Assembly: GCF_001005295.1 (NCBI RefSeq)
Contig: NZ_LBMK01000003.1
Location: forward strand, 1,220,104 to 1,284,103
Length of the DNA stretch: 64,000 nucleotides
Reading direction: 5' to 3'
Origin: Streptomyces yangpuensis
GTDB taxonomy: Bacteria > Actinomycetota > Actinomycetes > Streptomycetales > Streptomycetaceae
Within the stretch, counting starts at the first letter, position 1. Each line of letters begins with the position of its first letter. The notes under the pieces were generated by a model. That model saw only the letters and a program-made list of their open reading frames with translations, did no database searches and was not told where the DNA came from. The position numbers and the translations under genes are program-made. This document shows, in pieces, positions 9,163 to 17,026 of this stretch.

Positions 9163-9501
9163 ATGGGGGTCCGCAAGACGGTGAAGGGGGTCGGTGACTT
9201 CCTGGTGGAGACGGTCGGCGAAGTGGTGGCCGAGGTGGTGCTGAGCGTGCTCGCCTGCGTGCTGCTCGGCCTGCTGGCCCTGATCGCCTATCTGGCGTGG
9301 TCCTTCAGCCCGCGCGCGACCCTCGCGGGGGCGGGTGTCCTGAGCCTCGCGCTCGCGCATGGCGCCTGGGTGACCTTCCGCGCCCCGGCGAAGGGCCGCG
9401 GCCGGCGCGGACTCGCGGCCGTGACCTCGGCCGGCTTCGTCCTGACCGCCGCGACTGCGGCCTTCCTGGTGCTGTACGGCCCGGGCTGTGAATGCCTCTG
9501 A
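9163..9501 (+). CDS. small membrane protein of unknown function
   Basis: Predicted 112-residue membrane protein with three hydrophobic stretches (about 25-45, 50-70 and 85-105) and short basic loops. The start is ATG 9163 (MGVRKTVKG) with GGGGGAG six bases upstream; earlier in-frame starts lie in the opposing VOC promoter region. The protein ends CECL. I do not recognise a family. It stands alone, divergent from the VOC gene and converging on a GNAT remnant. Confidence 0.65.
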   Translation: MGVRKTVKGVGDFLVETVGEVVAEVVLSVLACVLLGLLALIAYLAWSFSPRATLAGAGVLSLALAHGAWVTFRAPAKGRGRRGLAAVTSAGFVLTAATAAFLVLYGPGCECL

Positions 9502-9562
9502 GCCACCCCGGCCGGTCCTCGACTTCAGCAGCATCGCGTGCACCGGGCCGAGGGTGTACTTC

Positions 9563-9649
9563 CTGGCAGGCTTCGTGGACCGCATCCGGGTCGGCAGAGG
9601 TGAAGGCTCGCAGCAGCAGCCGGTCGGTCCCGATCGTCACCGGATCCAT
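9563..9649 (-). pseudogene. N-terminal fragment of a GNAT acetyltransferase
   Basis: The minus strand from ATG 9649 encodes MDPVTIGTDRLLLRAFTSAD followed by PDAVHEACQ, the unmistakable opening of a RimJ/RimL-type N-acetyltransferase. After about 29 residues the similarity ends, and the reading runs into low-complexity Arg/Pro sequence over the end of the neighbouring gene. No acetyl-CoA binding motif follows in any frame, so this is a truncated relic. Confidence 0.55.
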
Positions 9650-9731
9650 GGCGGCAGTATGAACACCACCGCCAGCAACGACCAGCGAATATCGCCCGGG
9701 GCCGTCGACGCCGCAGGCCCCCGGTGCGGGG

Positions 9732-10634
9732 TCAGGTGGTGGTGCCGCCGTCGACCGGGATGTCCAGGTGGTCGGCCAGGGCGGTGAGGGCCGTACCCAG
9801 GGGGAGCGCGACCCGGGTCACGGCGTGCCGGTCTCCGCGGGTGGGGTCCCGGTTGACGATGAGCACGGGCTTGCCGGCCTGCGCCGCCTGCCGGACGAAC
9901 CGGAGGCCCGACATCACCGTCAGTGAGGAGCCGAGGACCAGCAGCGAGGTCGCGCCGTCGACCAGCTCGCGGCAGCGCCCGACCCGCGACGCGGGCACCG
10001 TCTCGCCGAAGAACACCACGTCCGGTTTGAGGACGCCCCCGCACTGCGCGCAGGGCACCACGCAGAAGCCGCCGACCTGGTCGTCGGTGAGGTCGGCGTC
10101 GCCGTCCGGGTTGAGCCGGGCGGCCACGGGCTCGAAGCCCGTATTGGCCGCCTCCAGCCGCCGCGCGAGGTCACGGCGTGAGCCGGAGGCGCCGCAGGAG
10201 AGGCACACGACCCGGTCCAGGCTGCCGTGGAGCTCCACCACGTCCTCGCTGCCGGCGGCCTGGTGCAGGCCGTCCACGTTCTGGGTGATCACCCCGGCGA
10301 GCAGCCCGTGCCGCCCGAACGCCGTGACGGCCCGGTGCCCGGCGTTCGGCCTGGCGCGGCCGAAGGTGCGCCATCCGAGGTGGCTGCGCGCCCAGTACCG
10401 GCGCCGGGCCTGGGCACTCGCGGTGAACTCCTGGTAGGTCATCGGGGTGTGCCGGTGCAGGCTGCCGCCCTCGCCCCGGTAGTCGGGGATGCCCGACTCG
10501 GTGGAGATGCCCGCCCCGCTGAGCACCAGTACGCCGCCGGCCCGCAGCGCGTCGGCGACCGGCCCCGGATCCGTGCTGCCGGGCCGCAGGTCCTCGGTGG
10601 TGGGTGTCCAGCTCAGGGTGGGGCGCGTACGCAT
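9732..10634 (-). CDS. Sir2-family NAD-dependent protein deacylase
   Basis: Sirtuin of 300 residues that would remove acyl groups from lysines using NAD+. Signature motifs: LSGAGIS at 38-44, the DYRG loop, QNVDGLH at 118-124, catalytic His136 in LHGSL, zinc cysteines 144/147 and 195/198, GSSLTV, and NRD near 265. All catalytic and zinc residues are present, so the enzyme should be active. ATG 10634 opens the family-like N-terminus; a much longer open frame upstream is only a shadow of the phospholipase gene on the other strand. It is divergent from the phospholipase D gene, with a 168-bp shared upstream region. Confidence 0.92.
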   Translation of the reverse strand: MRTRPTLSWTPTTEDLRPGSTDPGPVADALRAGGVLVLSGAGISTESGIPDYRGEGGSLHRHTPMTYQEFTASAQARRRYWARSHLGWRTFGRARPNAGHRAVTAFGRHGLLAGVITQNVDGLHQAAGSEDVVELHGSLDRVVCLSCGASGSRRDLARRLEAANTGFEPVAARLNPDGDADLTDDQVGGFCVVPCAQCGGVLKPDVVFFGETVPASRVGRCRELVDGATSLLVLGSSLTVMSGLRFVRQAAQAGKPVLIVNRDPTRGDRHAVTRVALPLGTALTALADHLDIPVDGGTTT

Positions 10635-10802
10635 GCGACCAGGGTACGGAACGGGCGGCGGCAGCGGCGTGGCCGGAAGTCGCCCGGCGAAGGTGAACAG
10701 AGGGCTACGGGCTGGTAACTTGCGCGAGTTGATCAAGGTCGAGGCGTGGCCGGCCTGCGCGCCCGTCCCGGCCCGAGCCACCCCCCCAGTCAAGGAACCA
10801 CA

Positions 10803-12410
10803 TTGGCACGCACCGTCCGTACGACGGCCCTCGTCTCCACCTCGGCCCTCGCACTCGGCATCTCCCTCCTCGGCGCCACCGCCCCCGCCCACGCGGCGGA
10901 GGCGCCCACCCCGCACCTGGACTCGATCGAGCAGACCCTGCGCCAGGTCTCGCCGGGCCTGGAGGGCTCGGTCTGGGAGCGCACCTCCGGAAACCGCCTC
11001 GGCTCCTCCACGCCCGGCGGCGCCGACTGGCTGCTCCAGACCCCCGGCTGCTGGGGCGACGCCACCTGCACCGACCGGCCCGGATCGCGCCGGCTCCTGG
11101 ACAAGATGCGCCAGGACATCGCCGGCGCCCGGGAGACCGTCGACATATCGACGCTGGCCCCCTTCCCCAACGGCGGCTACCAGGACGCGATCGTCGCGGG
11201 TCTGAAGGAGTCCGCCCAGAAGGGCAACCGGCTGAAGGTGCGCATCATGGTGGGCGCCGCGCCCATCTACCACTCCACGGTCATCCCCTCGTCCTACCGG
11301 GACGAGCTGCTCGCGAAGCTCGGCCCCGCCGCCGCGGCCAACATCACCCTCAACGTGGCCTCGATGACCACCTCGAAGACCTCCTTCTCCTGGAACCACT
11401 CCAAGCTGGTCGTGGTGGACGGCGGTTCGGTGATCACCGGCGGTATCAACAGCTGGAAGGACGACTACCTCGACACGACCCATCCGGTCAGCGACGTCAA
11501 CCTGGCGCTGTCCGGGCCCGCTGCCGGCTCCGCGGGCCGCTACCTGGACTCCCTGTGGGACTGGACCTGCCGCAACAGGACCAGCTGGAGCTCGGTCTGG
11601 TTCGCCGCCTCGCCCGGCGCGGACTGCATGCCCACCCTGCCGCGGCCCGCCTCTCCTGCGGGCGGCGGGGACGTGCCCGCGCTCGCCGTCGGCGGCCTCG
11701 GCGTCGGCATCCGCCAGAACGACCCCACCTCGTCCTTCCGCCCCGTCCTGCCCACGGCCGGTGACACCAAGTGCGGCATCGGGGTGCCCGACAAGACCAA
11801 CAACGACCGGGACTACGACACCGTCAACCCGGAGGAGAGCGCCCTGCGCGCCCTCGTCTCCAGCGCGACCTCGCACATCGAGATCTCCCAGCAGGACGTG
11901 CACGCCACCTGCCCGCCCCTGCCCCGCTACGACGTGCGCCTCTACGACGCCCTCGCCGCGAAGCTCGTCTCCGGCGTGAAGGTCCGCATCGTGGTGAGCG
12001 ATCCGGCGAACCGCGGCACCATCGGCAGCGGCGGCTACTCGCAGATCAGGTCGCTCTCCGAGGTGAGCGACGCCCTGCGCGGCCGGGTGACGGCCCTGAC
12101 CGGTGACGGCGGCCGGGCCCGCACGGCCATGTGTGAGAACCTCCAGCTGGCCACGTTCCGTGCGTCCGACCGGCCGACCTGGGCGGATGGGAAGCCGTAC
12201 GCCCAGCACCACAAGCTGGTCTCCGTGGACGGATCGGCCTTCTACATCGGCTCGAAGAACCTCTACCCGTCGTGGCTGCAGGACTTCGGCTACATCGTCG
12301 AGAGCCCGGCCGCGGCCGGACAGCTGGGGAGTGATCTGCTGGATCCGCAGTGGCGCTACTCGCAGGCCACCGCGACGTACGACTACGCCCGCGGACTCTG
12401 CCAGGGCTGA
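10803..12410 (+). CDS. pld: secreted phospholipase D
   Basis: Secreted phospholipase D of 535 residues, very like the well-known Streptomyces enzymes that hydrolyse or transphosphatidylate phosphatidylcholine. The signal peptide is followed by AAEAPTPHLDSIEQTLRQ. Both HKD motifs are intact: His199, Lys201 and Asp206 in NHSKLVVVD, and His469, Lys471 and Asp476 in HHKLVSVD, with the GG and GS residues that follow each. I chose the TTG at 10803 because AAGGA sits six bases before it and it begins a normal signal peptide (MARTVRTTALV...). A strong hairpin follows the stop. Length and motifs fit the family throughout. Confidence 0.95.
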   Translation: MARTVRTTALVSTSALALGISLLGATAPAHAAEAPTPHLDSIEQTLRQVSPGLEGSVWERTSGNRLGSSTPGGADWLLQTPGCWGDATCTDRPGSRRLLDKMRQDIAGARETVDISTLAPFPNGGYQDAIVAGLKESAQKGNRLKVRIMVGAAPIYHSTVIPSSYRDELLAKLGPAAAANITLNVASMTTSKTSFSWNHSKLVVVDGGSVITGGINSWKDDYLDTTHPVSDVNLALSGPAAGSAGRYLDSLWDWTCRNRTSWSSVWFAASPGADCMPTLPRPASPAGGGDVPALAVGGLGVGIRQNDPTSSFRPVLPTAGDTKCGIGVPDKTNNDRDYDTVNPEESALRALVSSATSHIEISQQDVHATCPPLPRYDVRLYDALAAKLVSGVKVRIVVSDPANRGTIGSGGYSQIRSLSEVSDALRGRVTALTGDGGRARTAMCENLQLATFRASDRPTWADGKPYAQHHKLVSVDGSAFYIGSKNLYPSWLQDFGYIVESPAAAGQLGSDLLDPQWRYSQATATYDYARGLCQG

Positions 12411-12455
12411 CGGGGCCGGCGTCACCCCGACCCACCGCCCACCACCCCGACCCGT

Positions 12456-12490
12456 GCGCTCCGCCCGGCCTCCCCGGCCGGGCGGAGCGC
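12456..12490. terminator. strong hairpin terminator after phospholipase D
   Basis: A perfect 15-bp stem (GCGCTCCGCCCGGCC and its complement) with a 5-nt loop lies between the phospholipase stop and the end of the opposing ArsR gene, so it probably serves both. Confidence 0.75.
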
Positions 12491-12524
12491 CCTTCCTCGG
12501 CACGCACCAACGGACGGACGCCGC

Positions 12525-12884
12525 CTACAGCGGGGGAGATCCCGTGTGGACCGACGTGTCGGCGTGCCGCAGCTCGGCGAGCAACTCGCTCTGCCCGACC
12601 AGCAGTTCGGTGAGAATGCGTCGAGCGGCCCGCAGCAGTTCCGCCACATCGCCACCGGCGAGGGCGTAACTGACCGTCGAGCCGTCGCGTATGGAGATCA
12701 CGATGCCGGATCGGCGCAGTACCGCGAGTTGTTGCGAGAGATTCGACGGTTCGATCTCGATCTCGTTCAGCAGCTCGCGCACGGGTACGGGGCCGTTCTG
12801 AAGCAGCTCTAGTACGCGGATGCGGACGGGGTGTCCGAGCATCCGGAAGAACTCCGCCTTGGCCTGGTACAGCGGGACCTGCAT
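12525..12884 (-). CDS. ArsR-family winged-helix transcriptional regulator
   Basis: Regulator of 119 residues with the ArsR/SmtB helix-turn-helix: KAEFFRMLGHPVRIRVLELL, then EIEPSNLSQQLAVLRRSGIV as helix-turn-recognition helix, and a wing in RDGSTVSYAL. No cysteine metal site is visible, so it may answer to something other than a thiophilic metal. Start at ATG 12884 with TAGGAGC upstream. It lies 200 bp downstream of the roadblock gene on the same strand and converges on phospholipase D; its target is not evident. Confidence 0.85.
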   Translation of the reverse strand: MQVPLYQAKAEFFRMLGHPVRIRVLELLQNGPVPVRELLNEIEIEPSNLSQQLAVLRRSGIVISIRDGSTVSYALAGGDVAELLRAARRILTELLVGQSELLAELRHADTSVHTGSPPL

Positions 12885-13084
12885 GTGGCAACGCTCCTAC
12901 CCGGGTTCTGACCAATGGACGGGGACGGCGTTCGGTACTGCCGGGCCCGCCCCCGGTGACCATGACCAGCCATTCTCCTGTACCCCGACCCCGACCGAAC
13001 GACCGGTGACGGCATTCGGATGTGCCGAGTTGAAGATTTCTTCAACTCATGGGCAAAAAAAGGAAACGGGGTACAGGAAGGCGG

Positions 13085-13456
13085 CTAGAGTTCCAGGTCG
13101 GATTCGATGCGCTTGAGCTGGTGCCGGGCCATGGCCAGGTTCGACTTGGCCTTGTCCAGGACGATGTAGAGGAACAGGCCGTTGCCCCCGCGCCCCTTGA
13201 GCAGCCGGATCAGGTGGTACTGGTTGCCGAGGGTGATCAGTACGTCCTCGATGTCCTCCTTGAGGCCCAGCATTTCCATGGTGCGGGTCTTCGCCCGGAT
13301 CACGTCGGTGTTCCCCGCGGCCGCGACCGTCAGGTCGAGATCCTTGCTGCCTCCCAGCGTGCCGAGAGCCATGCCGCTCGTGTAGTCGACCAGTGCCGCT
13401 CCCACGCTCCCCTCGATCGAGGTCATGGCCTCTTTCAGGGACGTCTCTACGTTCAT
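13085..13456 (-). CDS. roadblock/LC7 domain protein
   Basis: Cytosolic protein of 123 residues with a roadblock/LC7 fold (EGSVGAALVDYTSGMALGTLG at the N-terminus, then DVLITLGNQYHLIRLL in the middle). In actinobacteria such proteins usually sit with small GTPases and histidine kinases in conservon-type switches; none of those partners is next to this copy. The C-terminus is basic and helical. The start ATG 13456 lacks a strong ribosome site but agrees with the family. The 415 bp upstream are free of genes. Confidence 0.85.
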   Translation of the reverse strand: MNVETSLKEAMTSIEGSVGAALVDYTSGMALGTLGGSKDLDLTVAAAGNTDVIRAKTRTMEMLGLKEDIEDVLITLGNQYHLIRLLKGRGGNGLFLYIVLDKAKSNLAMARHQLKRIESDLEL

Positions 13457-13871
13457 CGTTGCAGCCTCTCGTTTCTCACGACCCTGGCCGGCTTCGCGCC
13501 TCCGGCCGGGTTGGACTGGAGGGACGCTACGCGCCGGATACCGGGGCCGTGGCGAACATCAGGTATTCGGGGAGGATATGGACCTCCATCCGCTAAAGTT
13601 CGGGCCCGCGATCACCCGACTGCCGGAAAACACCGGGGAGTCGGCACCGGACCCGGGCGTTCCGACCGACGGACACGCTGCCCGGAGCGGTGGATCCGTG
13701 CAGCTCAGCACCGGTCGGTGCGCCGACGGCTCGCCTTCGCGACGCCAAGTACGCCCGGGGCGCGGCAGGTTGGCGGGTTTGGCCGACAGAAGCCGGTCGC
13801 GATCACCGACGGGGCGTTGTCAGTGGTGATCGGTACGGTCGGCGGACCTGATCAGCTGAGGAGCGCCCACC
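13457..13871. other. gene-free divergent spacer
   Basis: This 415-bp stretch separates the minus-strand roadblock gene from the plus-strand HEAT-repeat gene and should hold both promoters. It contains a lower-GC patch near 13560-13640. I see no convincing coding frame, tRNA or long inverted repeat. Confidence 0.5.
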
Positions 13872-15737
13872 ATGAGATCTCCGGCCGAACTGGACCAGGT
13901 CCAGTGGCACGACCTGACCCACGCCTACGGACCGGCCGAGGACGTACCCGAGCTGATCAGGGCGCTCTACGAGGACGACGCCGACACCGTCGGCGAGGCG
14001 ATCCACGAGCTGTACGGCAACATCCACCACCAGGGCACCGTCTACCCGGCCTCCGCACCTGCCGTGCCGTTCCTCGCGCACGCCGTCCTGCACGTCCCCG
14101 GCCGGCGCGACGAGCTGCTGATACTGCTCGCCGTCCTCGCCGACCACGACCCGGAGGACACCGGATCCCCGCACTGGCCCGGCCGTCCCGTCGCCGCGAT
14201 CTGCGCAGAAATCGCCCGGGTGCTACCGCAGTTGCTGCCCTGCCTGGCGGACACCGCGCGCCCGGTGCGCAGGGCGGCACTCCGAGTGGTCGGCGCCGTG
14301 GCCGGTCTCCTGCCTGCCGAGGTCCGGGCCGCGGCCGAACGCCGCGTCGACGAGCTGTACACCACCGATCCCGAACCGGCCGTACGGGCGGACGCCCTGG
14401 CCGTCCTCGCCCGGCTGGGCCGCGAGACCGAGGCCCTCGACAGCCCGTTCCCCGAAGTCCGGCTGGCCGCGGCCCTGCTCGCCGCCGAACGGTCCGGACC
14501 CCCGTACGAGAAGCCGTTGGTGGACGTCTTCACCGAGGACGGGGCCGAGCCGGATCCGGGAGACGACGGCCTGGCCTGGGCGGGCACCACCTCACCGGAC
14601 GACCGGCTCACCCACCTGCTCACCCGCGACGTCGACGCCGGCCTCACCGTGGCCGCCCGCTGGATCGCCGCCGGAGACCTCGGATCGCGCGGATCCCGGC
14701 TCGGCGGGCAGATCGCCGAGACCTGGCGCGACCGGGAGCCCGAGGTCCTCGACCTGATGCTCACCGCCCTCCCGCACCAGAGGGACGCCCACGGCCGGGC
14801 CGAATGCCTCACCACGATCGGCCGGTGGATCGAGCGCCTTCCCGAGCCCGGCGCGGACCTCAGGGACATGCTGTACCAGTACGCCCGCTCGGACGACGAG
14901 AGCGAAGCCGCACCCGCACTCCTCGCCCTGGCGCGCTCACGCGACCCCCGAGCCCTGGAGCTGGTACTGCGCACTCCCGGCCCCGACACGCTCAGAGCCG
15001 CCGCCTCGGCGTGCCCCGGGGCGGCCGACCGGCTGATACCGGAGATCCGCCGCACACTGGCCTCCGGCGCCACCGGCAACGAGGCCATCGACCTGATCGG
15101 CGCCCTGACAGGACTCGGCGCCGCCGTGCGCCAGGCGCAGCCGGAACTGCTCGACTGCCTCCGCACCCGCCGCGCGGCCGTCGTCGCCGCCCGGCAGATC
15201 GGGCTCAACGGCGTCGTGACCCCCGAGATCACCGCCCTGCTCCACGAGGCCACGCACAGCACCGACCCCTCGCTGAGGGCCGCGGCCGCCCTGGCCCACC
15301 ACCGGCTGACCGGCGACGCCGCCCCCGCGCTGCGCGTCTTCGAGGGCCTGCTCGCCGCCCGGGGCCCCGTCCACTGGCACCTGAGCAGCCTCCCGCCGCT
15401 CGGCAGCGCCGCCGCTCCCCTGCTGCCGCTCATCGAGCCGCTGCTGACCGCACGCTACGAGTGGACCCGGATGGCAGCCGCCGAGGCCCACCACACGGCC
15501 ACCGGATCGCCGGAACGGGCCGTCCCGATCCTCGCCGGGCTGATCGGCCCCACCCCGGTCGGGCTCTCCGCCCTCAAAGCCCTCGCCGCCATCGGCCGGG
15601 TCCCCGAGGAACTCCGCCCCGCGCTGCGTGCCTTCGCCTTCTCCCCGCTGCGCCTGCTCCCCGCGATGCCGTTCTCGGACGTCCACCCCGACGAGGAACT
15701 CCGCGCTCTGGCCCGGAGCCTGCTCGAGATCCACTGA
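13872..15737 (+). CDS. HEAT-repeat protein
   Basis: Soluble protein of 621 residues made almost wholly of paired helices with the alternating Ala/Leu/Asp/Arg pattern of HEAT or Armadillo repeats, for example LIRALYEDDADTVGEAIHEL near the start and repeated LLAxLADxDPED or AALRVVGAVAGLLPAEV units. It most likely forms an alpha-solenoid scaffold for protein binding. The ATG at 13872 has GAGGAG upstream. No enzymatic motif, signal peptide or membrane segment is present. It stands alone; the partner is unknown. Similar proteins are common in Streptomyces as conserved hypotheticals. Confidence 0.82.
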   Translation: MRSPAELDQVQWHDLTHAYGPAEDVPELIRALYEDDADTVGEAIHELYGNIHHQGTVYPASAPAVPFLAHAVLHVPGRRDELLILLAVLADHDPEDTGSPHWPGRPVAAICAEIARVLPQLLPCLADTARPVRRAALRVVGAVAGLLPAEVRAAAERRVDELYTTDPEPAVRADALAVLARLGRETEALDSPFPEVRLAAALLAAERSGPPYEKPLVDVFTEDGAEPDPGDDGLAWAGTTSPDDRLTHLLTRDVDAGLTVAARWIAAGDLGSRGSRLGGQIAETWRDREPEVLDLMLTALPHQRDAHGRAECLTTIGRWIERLPEPGADLRDMLYQYARSDDESEAAPALLALARSRDPRALELVLRTPGPDTLRAAASACPGAADRLIPEIRRTLASGATGNEAIDLIGALTGLGAAVRQAQPELLDCLRTRRAAVVAARQIGLNGVVTPEITALLHEATHSTDPSLRAAAALAHHRLTGDAAPALRVFEGLLAARGPVHWHLSSLPPLGSAAAPLLPLIEPLLTARYEWTRMAAAEAHHTATGSPERAVPILAGLIGPTPVGLSALKALAAIGRVPEELRPALRAFAFSPLRLLPAMPFSDVHPDEELRALARSLLEIH

Positions 15738-16073
15738 ACCACCCCGCCGCCGTCGGGGGCGCCCCGGGGGTTGCAGGCTGCGGGGTGCGATGGCCGTGGG
15801 GGAGAGGTGCGACGGAAGCCTGCAGAGCCGTGCAGCGCATGGATCCCCCACCGCCGAGGGGGGCGATTCCTGTGAGGACGCGCTCCGCGGCCCGACCACG
15901 GCGGAGTTCGACGGGAGGATCACGGCGACGGTGCGGCTGTCTCACTACTTCTCGCAGGTGAACGCCACCGGTCCGTTCCGCTGATTGGGTGTCACTTAAC
16001 GTGTTTAGAGCGCCTGATAATGGAAACGCTGAGTAGCCACAGGGTGTAAAGGTCAAGGCGAAAGGCGGGACCC
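15738..16073. other. intergenic region with low-GC promoter-like segment
   Basis: 336 bp without a convincing gene. The last 100 bp, just upstream of the small membrane protein, are clearly AT-richer than the surroundings and include GATAAT at 16016-16021, which could be a -10 element. No good -35 hexamer is seen at the expected distance. Confidence 0.4.
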
Positions 16074-16289
16074 ATGTCCGTGAGCATTGCAATCATCCTC
16101 GTCCTGGTGGCGGCATCCATCGCTGCGATCGCGCTCTTCCCGGCGGTGGCACCCGCACAACCCGACCAGACCGCAGGCCGATCCGATGACGACGACCCGC
16201 GCAGGACCGCCCCGGGGCGACCTCCTGCCCGCCGACTGCGCACCATCCCACCGCAGCAGAGCAGGGAACACCGGCGCAGCTTCGGCTGA
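16074..16289 (+). CDS. small single-pass membrane protein
   Basis: Predicted 71-residue protein with one N-terminal membrane helix (about 3-26, SIAIILVLVAASIAAIALF) and a polar, Arg/Pro-rich tail, probably facing the cytoplasm or disordered. The ATG at 16074 follows a purine-rich AAAGGCGGGA stretch. No family recognised. A promoter-like low-GC region lies upstream and a hairpin downstream, which supports it as a real short transcript, but coding is not proven. Confidence 0.5.
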   Translation: MSVSIAIILVLVAASIAAIALFPAVAPAQPDQTAGRSDDDDPRRTAPGRPPARRLRTIPPQQSREHRRSFG

Positions 16290-16301
16290 TTCGCCGGCCC
16301 C

Positions 16302-16370
16302 GGCCTGCCCGCCCCCTGCCGGCCGGGCAGGACCCGAAACCACGGGCCGGCCGTGGGGCGGGGGCAGGCC
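16302..16370. terminator. long imperfect hairpin between convergent genes
   Basis: GGCCTGCCC/GCCCC at 16302-16315 pairs with GGGGCGGGGGCAGGCC at 16355-16370 with a two-base bulge, and a smaller inverted repeat (GGCCGG) lies in the loop. It sits between the small membrane protein and the opposing STAS gene and is suited to stop both. Confidence 0.5.
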
Positions 16371-16404
16371 CGTGGGGTGACCGGGCCCACCACCCCTGCG
16401 TCGT

Positions 16405-16845
16405 CTACCCCGTGGGGCCCAGGTACGAGGGCGGCTGGGGGCGGTGGGCCAGGGAGCCGTCGGGAGGCCGGGTCACCGCGGCGGCCGCGCGCAGGAGGCG
16501 TTCCACGGCCCGGGAGCGATGGGTGAGCCTGAGACGGCGTCCCCGCCGGGGCCACCAGTCCAGCGCGGCCAGGAAGCCCGAGTCACAGAAGGTGACCCGC
16601 GAGCAGTCCAGCACCACGCCGGTATGGCCGTTGTCGGCGGCCGAGGCCAGGAACACCCTCAGCGGTGCGGCGCTGAAGTGGTCGATCTCGCCCGCGAGGT
16701 GGACGACCAGGGTGGTACCGAGGGTGGTGCAGGAGTGGATGAGTATGACGCCGGGCGCGGTGTCCGCGCCCGAGTCGTGCCCGGTGGGTGGCGCCTCGGC
16801 CGTGCGAGGGACGGGCAGTATCGGGGCGGTGCTTGAGGTATTCAC
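16405..16845 (-). CDS. STAS-domain anti-sigma factor antagonist
   Basis: Protein of 146 residues with a STAS domain at about 35-120: GTTLVVHLAGEIDHFSAAPL, then VVLDCSRVTFCDSGFLAAL. The serine in CDSG is the site phosphorylated by anti-sigma kinases in this family, so the protein should switch between bound and free states under control of such a kinase and a SpoIIE phosphatase. The first 30 residues are a Pro/Thr-rich extension. GTG 16845 is the best start. It is probably independent of the larger lectin-like gene that ends about 180 bp upstream of it on the same strand. Confidence 0.85.
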   Translation of the reverse strand: MNTSSTAPILPVPRTAEAPPTGHDSGADTAPGVILIHSCTTLGTTLVVHLAGEIDHFSAAPLRVFLASAADNGHTGVVLDCSRVTFCDSGFLAALDWWPRRGRRLRLTHRSRAVERLLRAAAAVTRPPDGSLAHRPQPPSYLGPTG

Positions 16846-17026
16846 GTCCCCGTCAACGCCTCCCGCCCAGGGCCGGGAAACGACTGGCGCGCGCCTTTCA
16901 CCCCATACGACCAGCGGAGAGCCCCGGTCGGGGGAAAGATCCACCCGGACGAGGCAGCAGGGCGCCCGGGCGGGTGCCCGAGCGATCCCCGCCCGGGCAG
17001 CACGGCACGGTCTGCCGCCACTGCGG

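Noticed and set aside
10635..12503. A long N-terminal extension of the sirtuin frame
   Set aside because: It is antisense to the phospholipase D gene; sirtuin homology starts just after ATG 10634.
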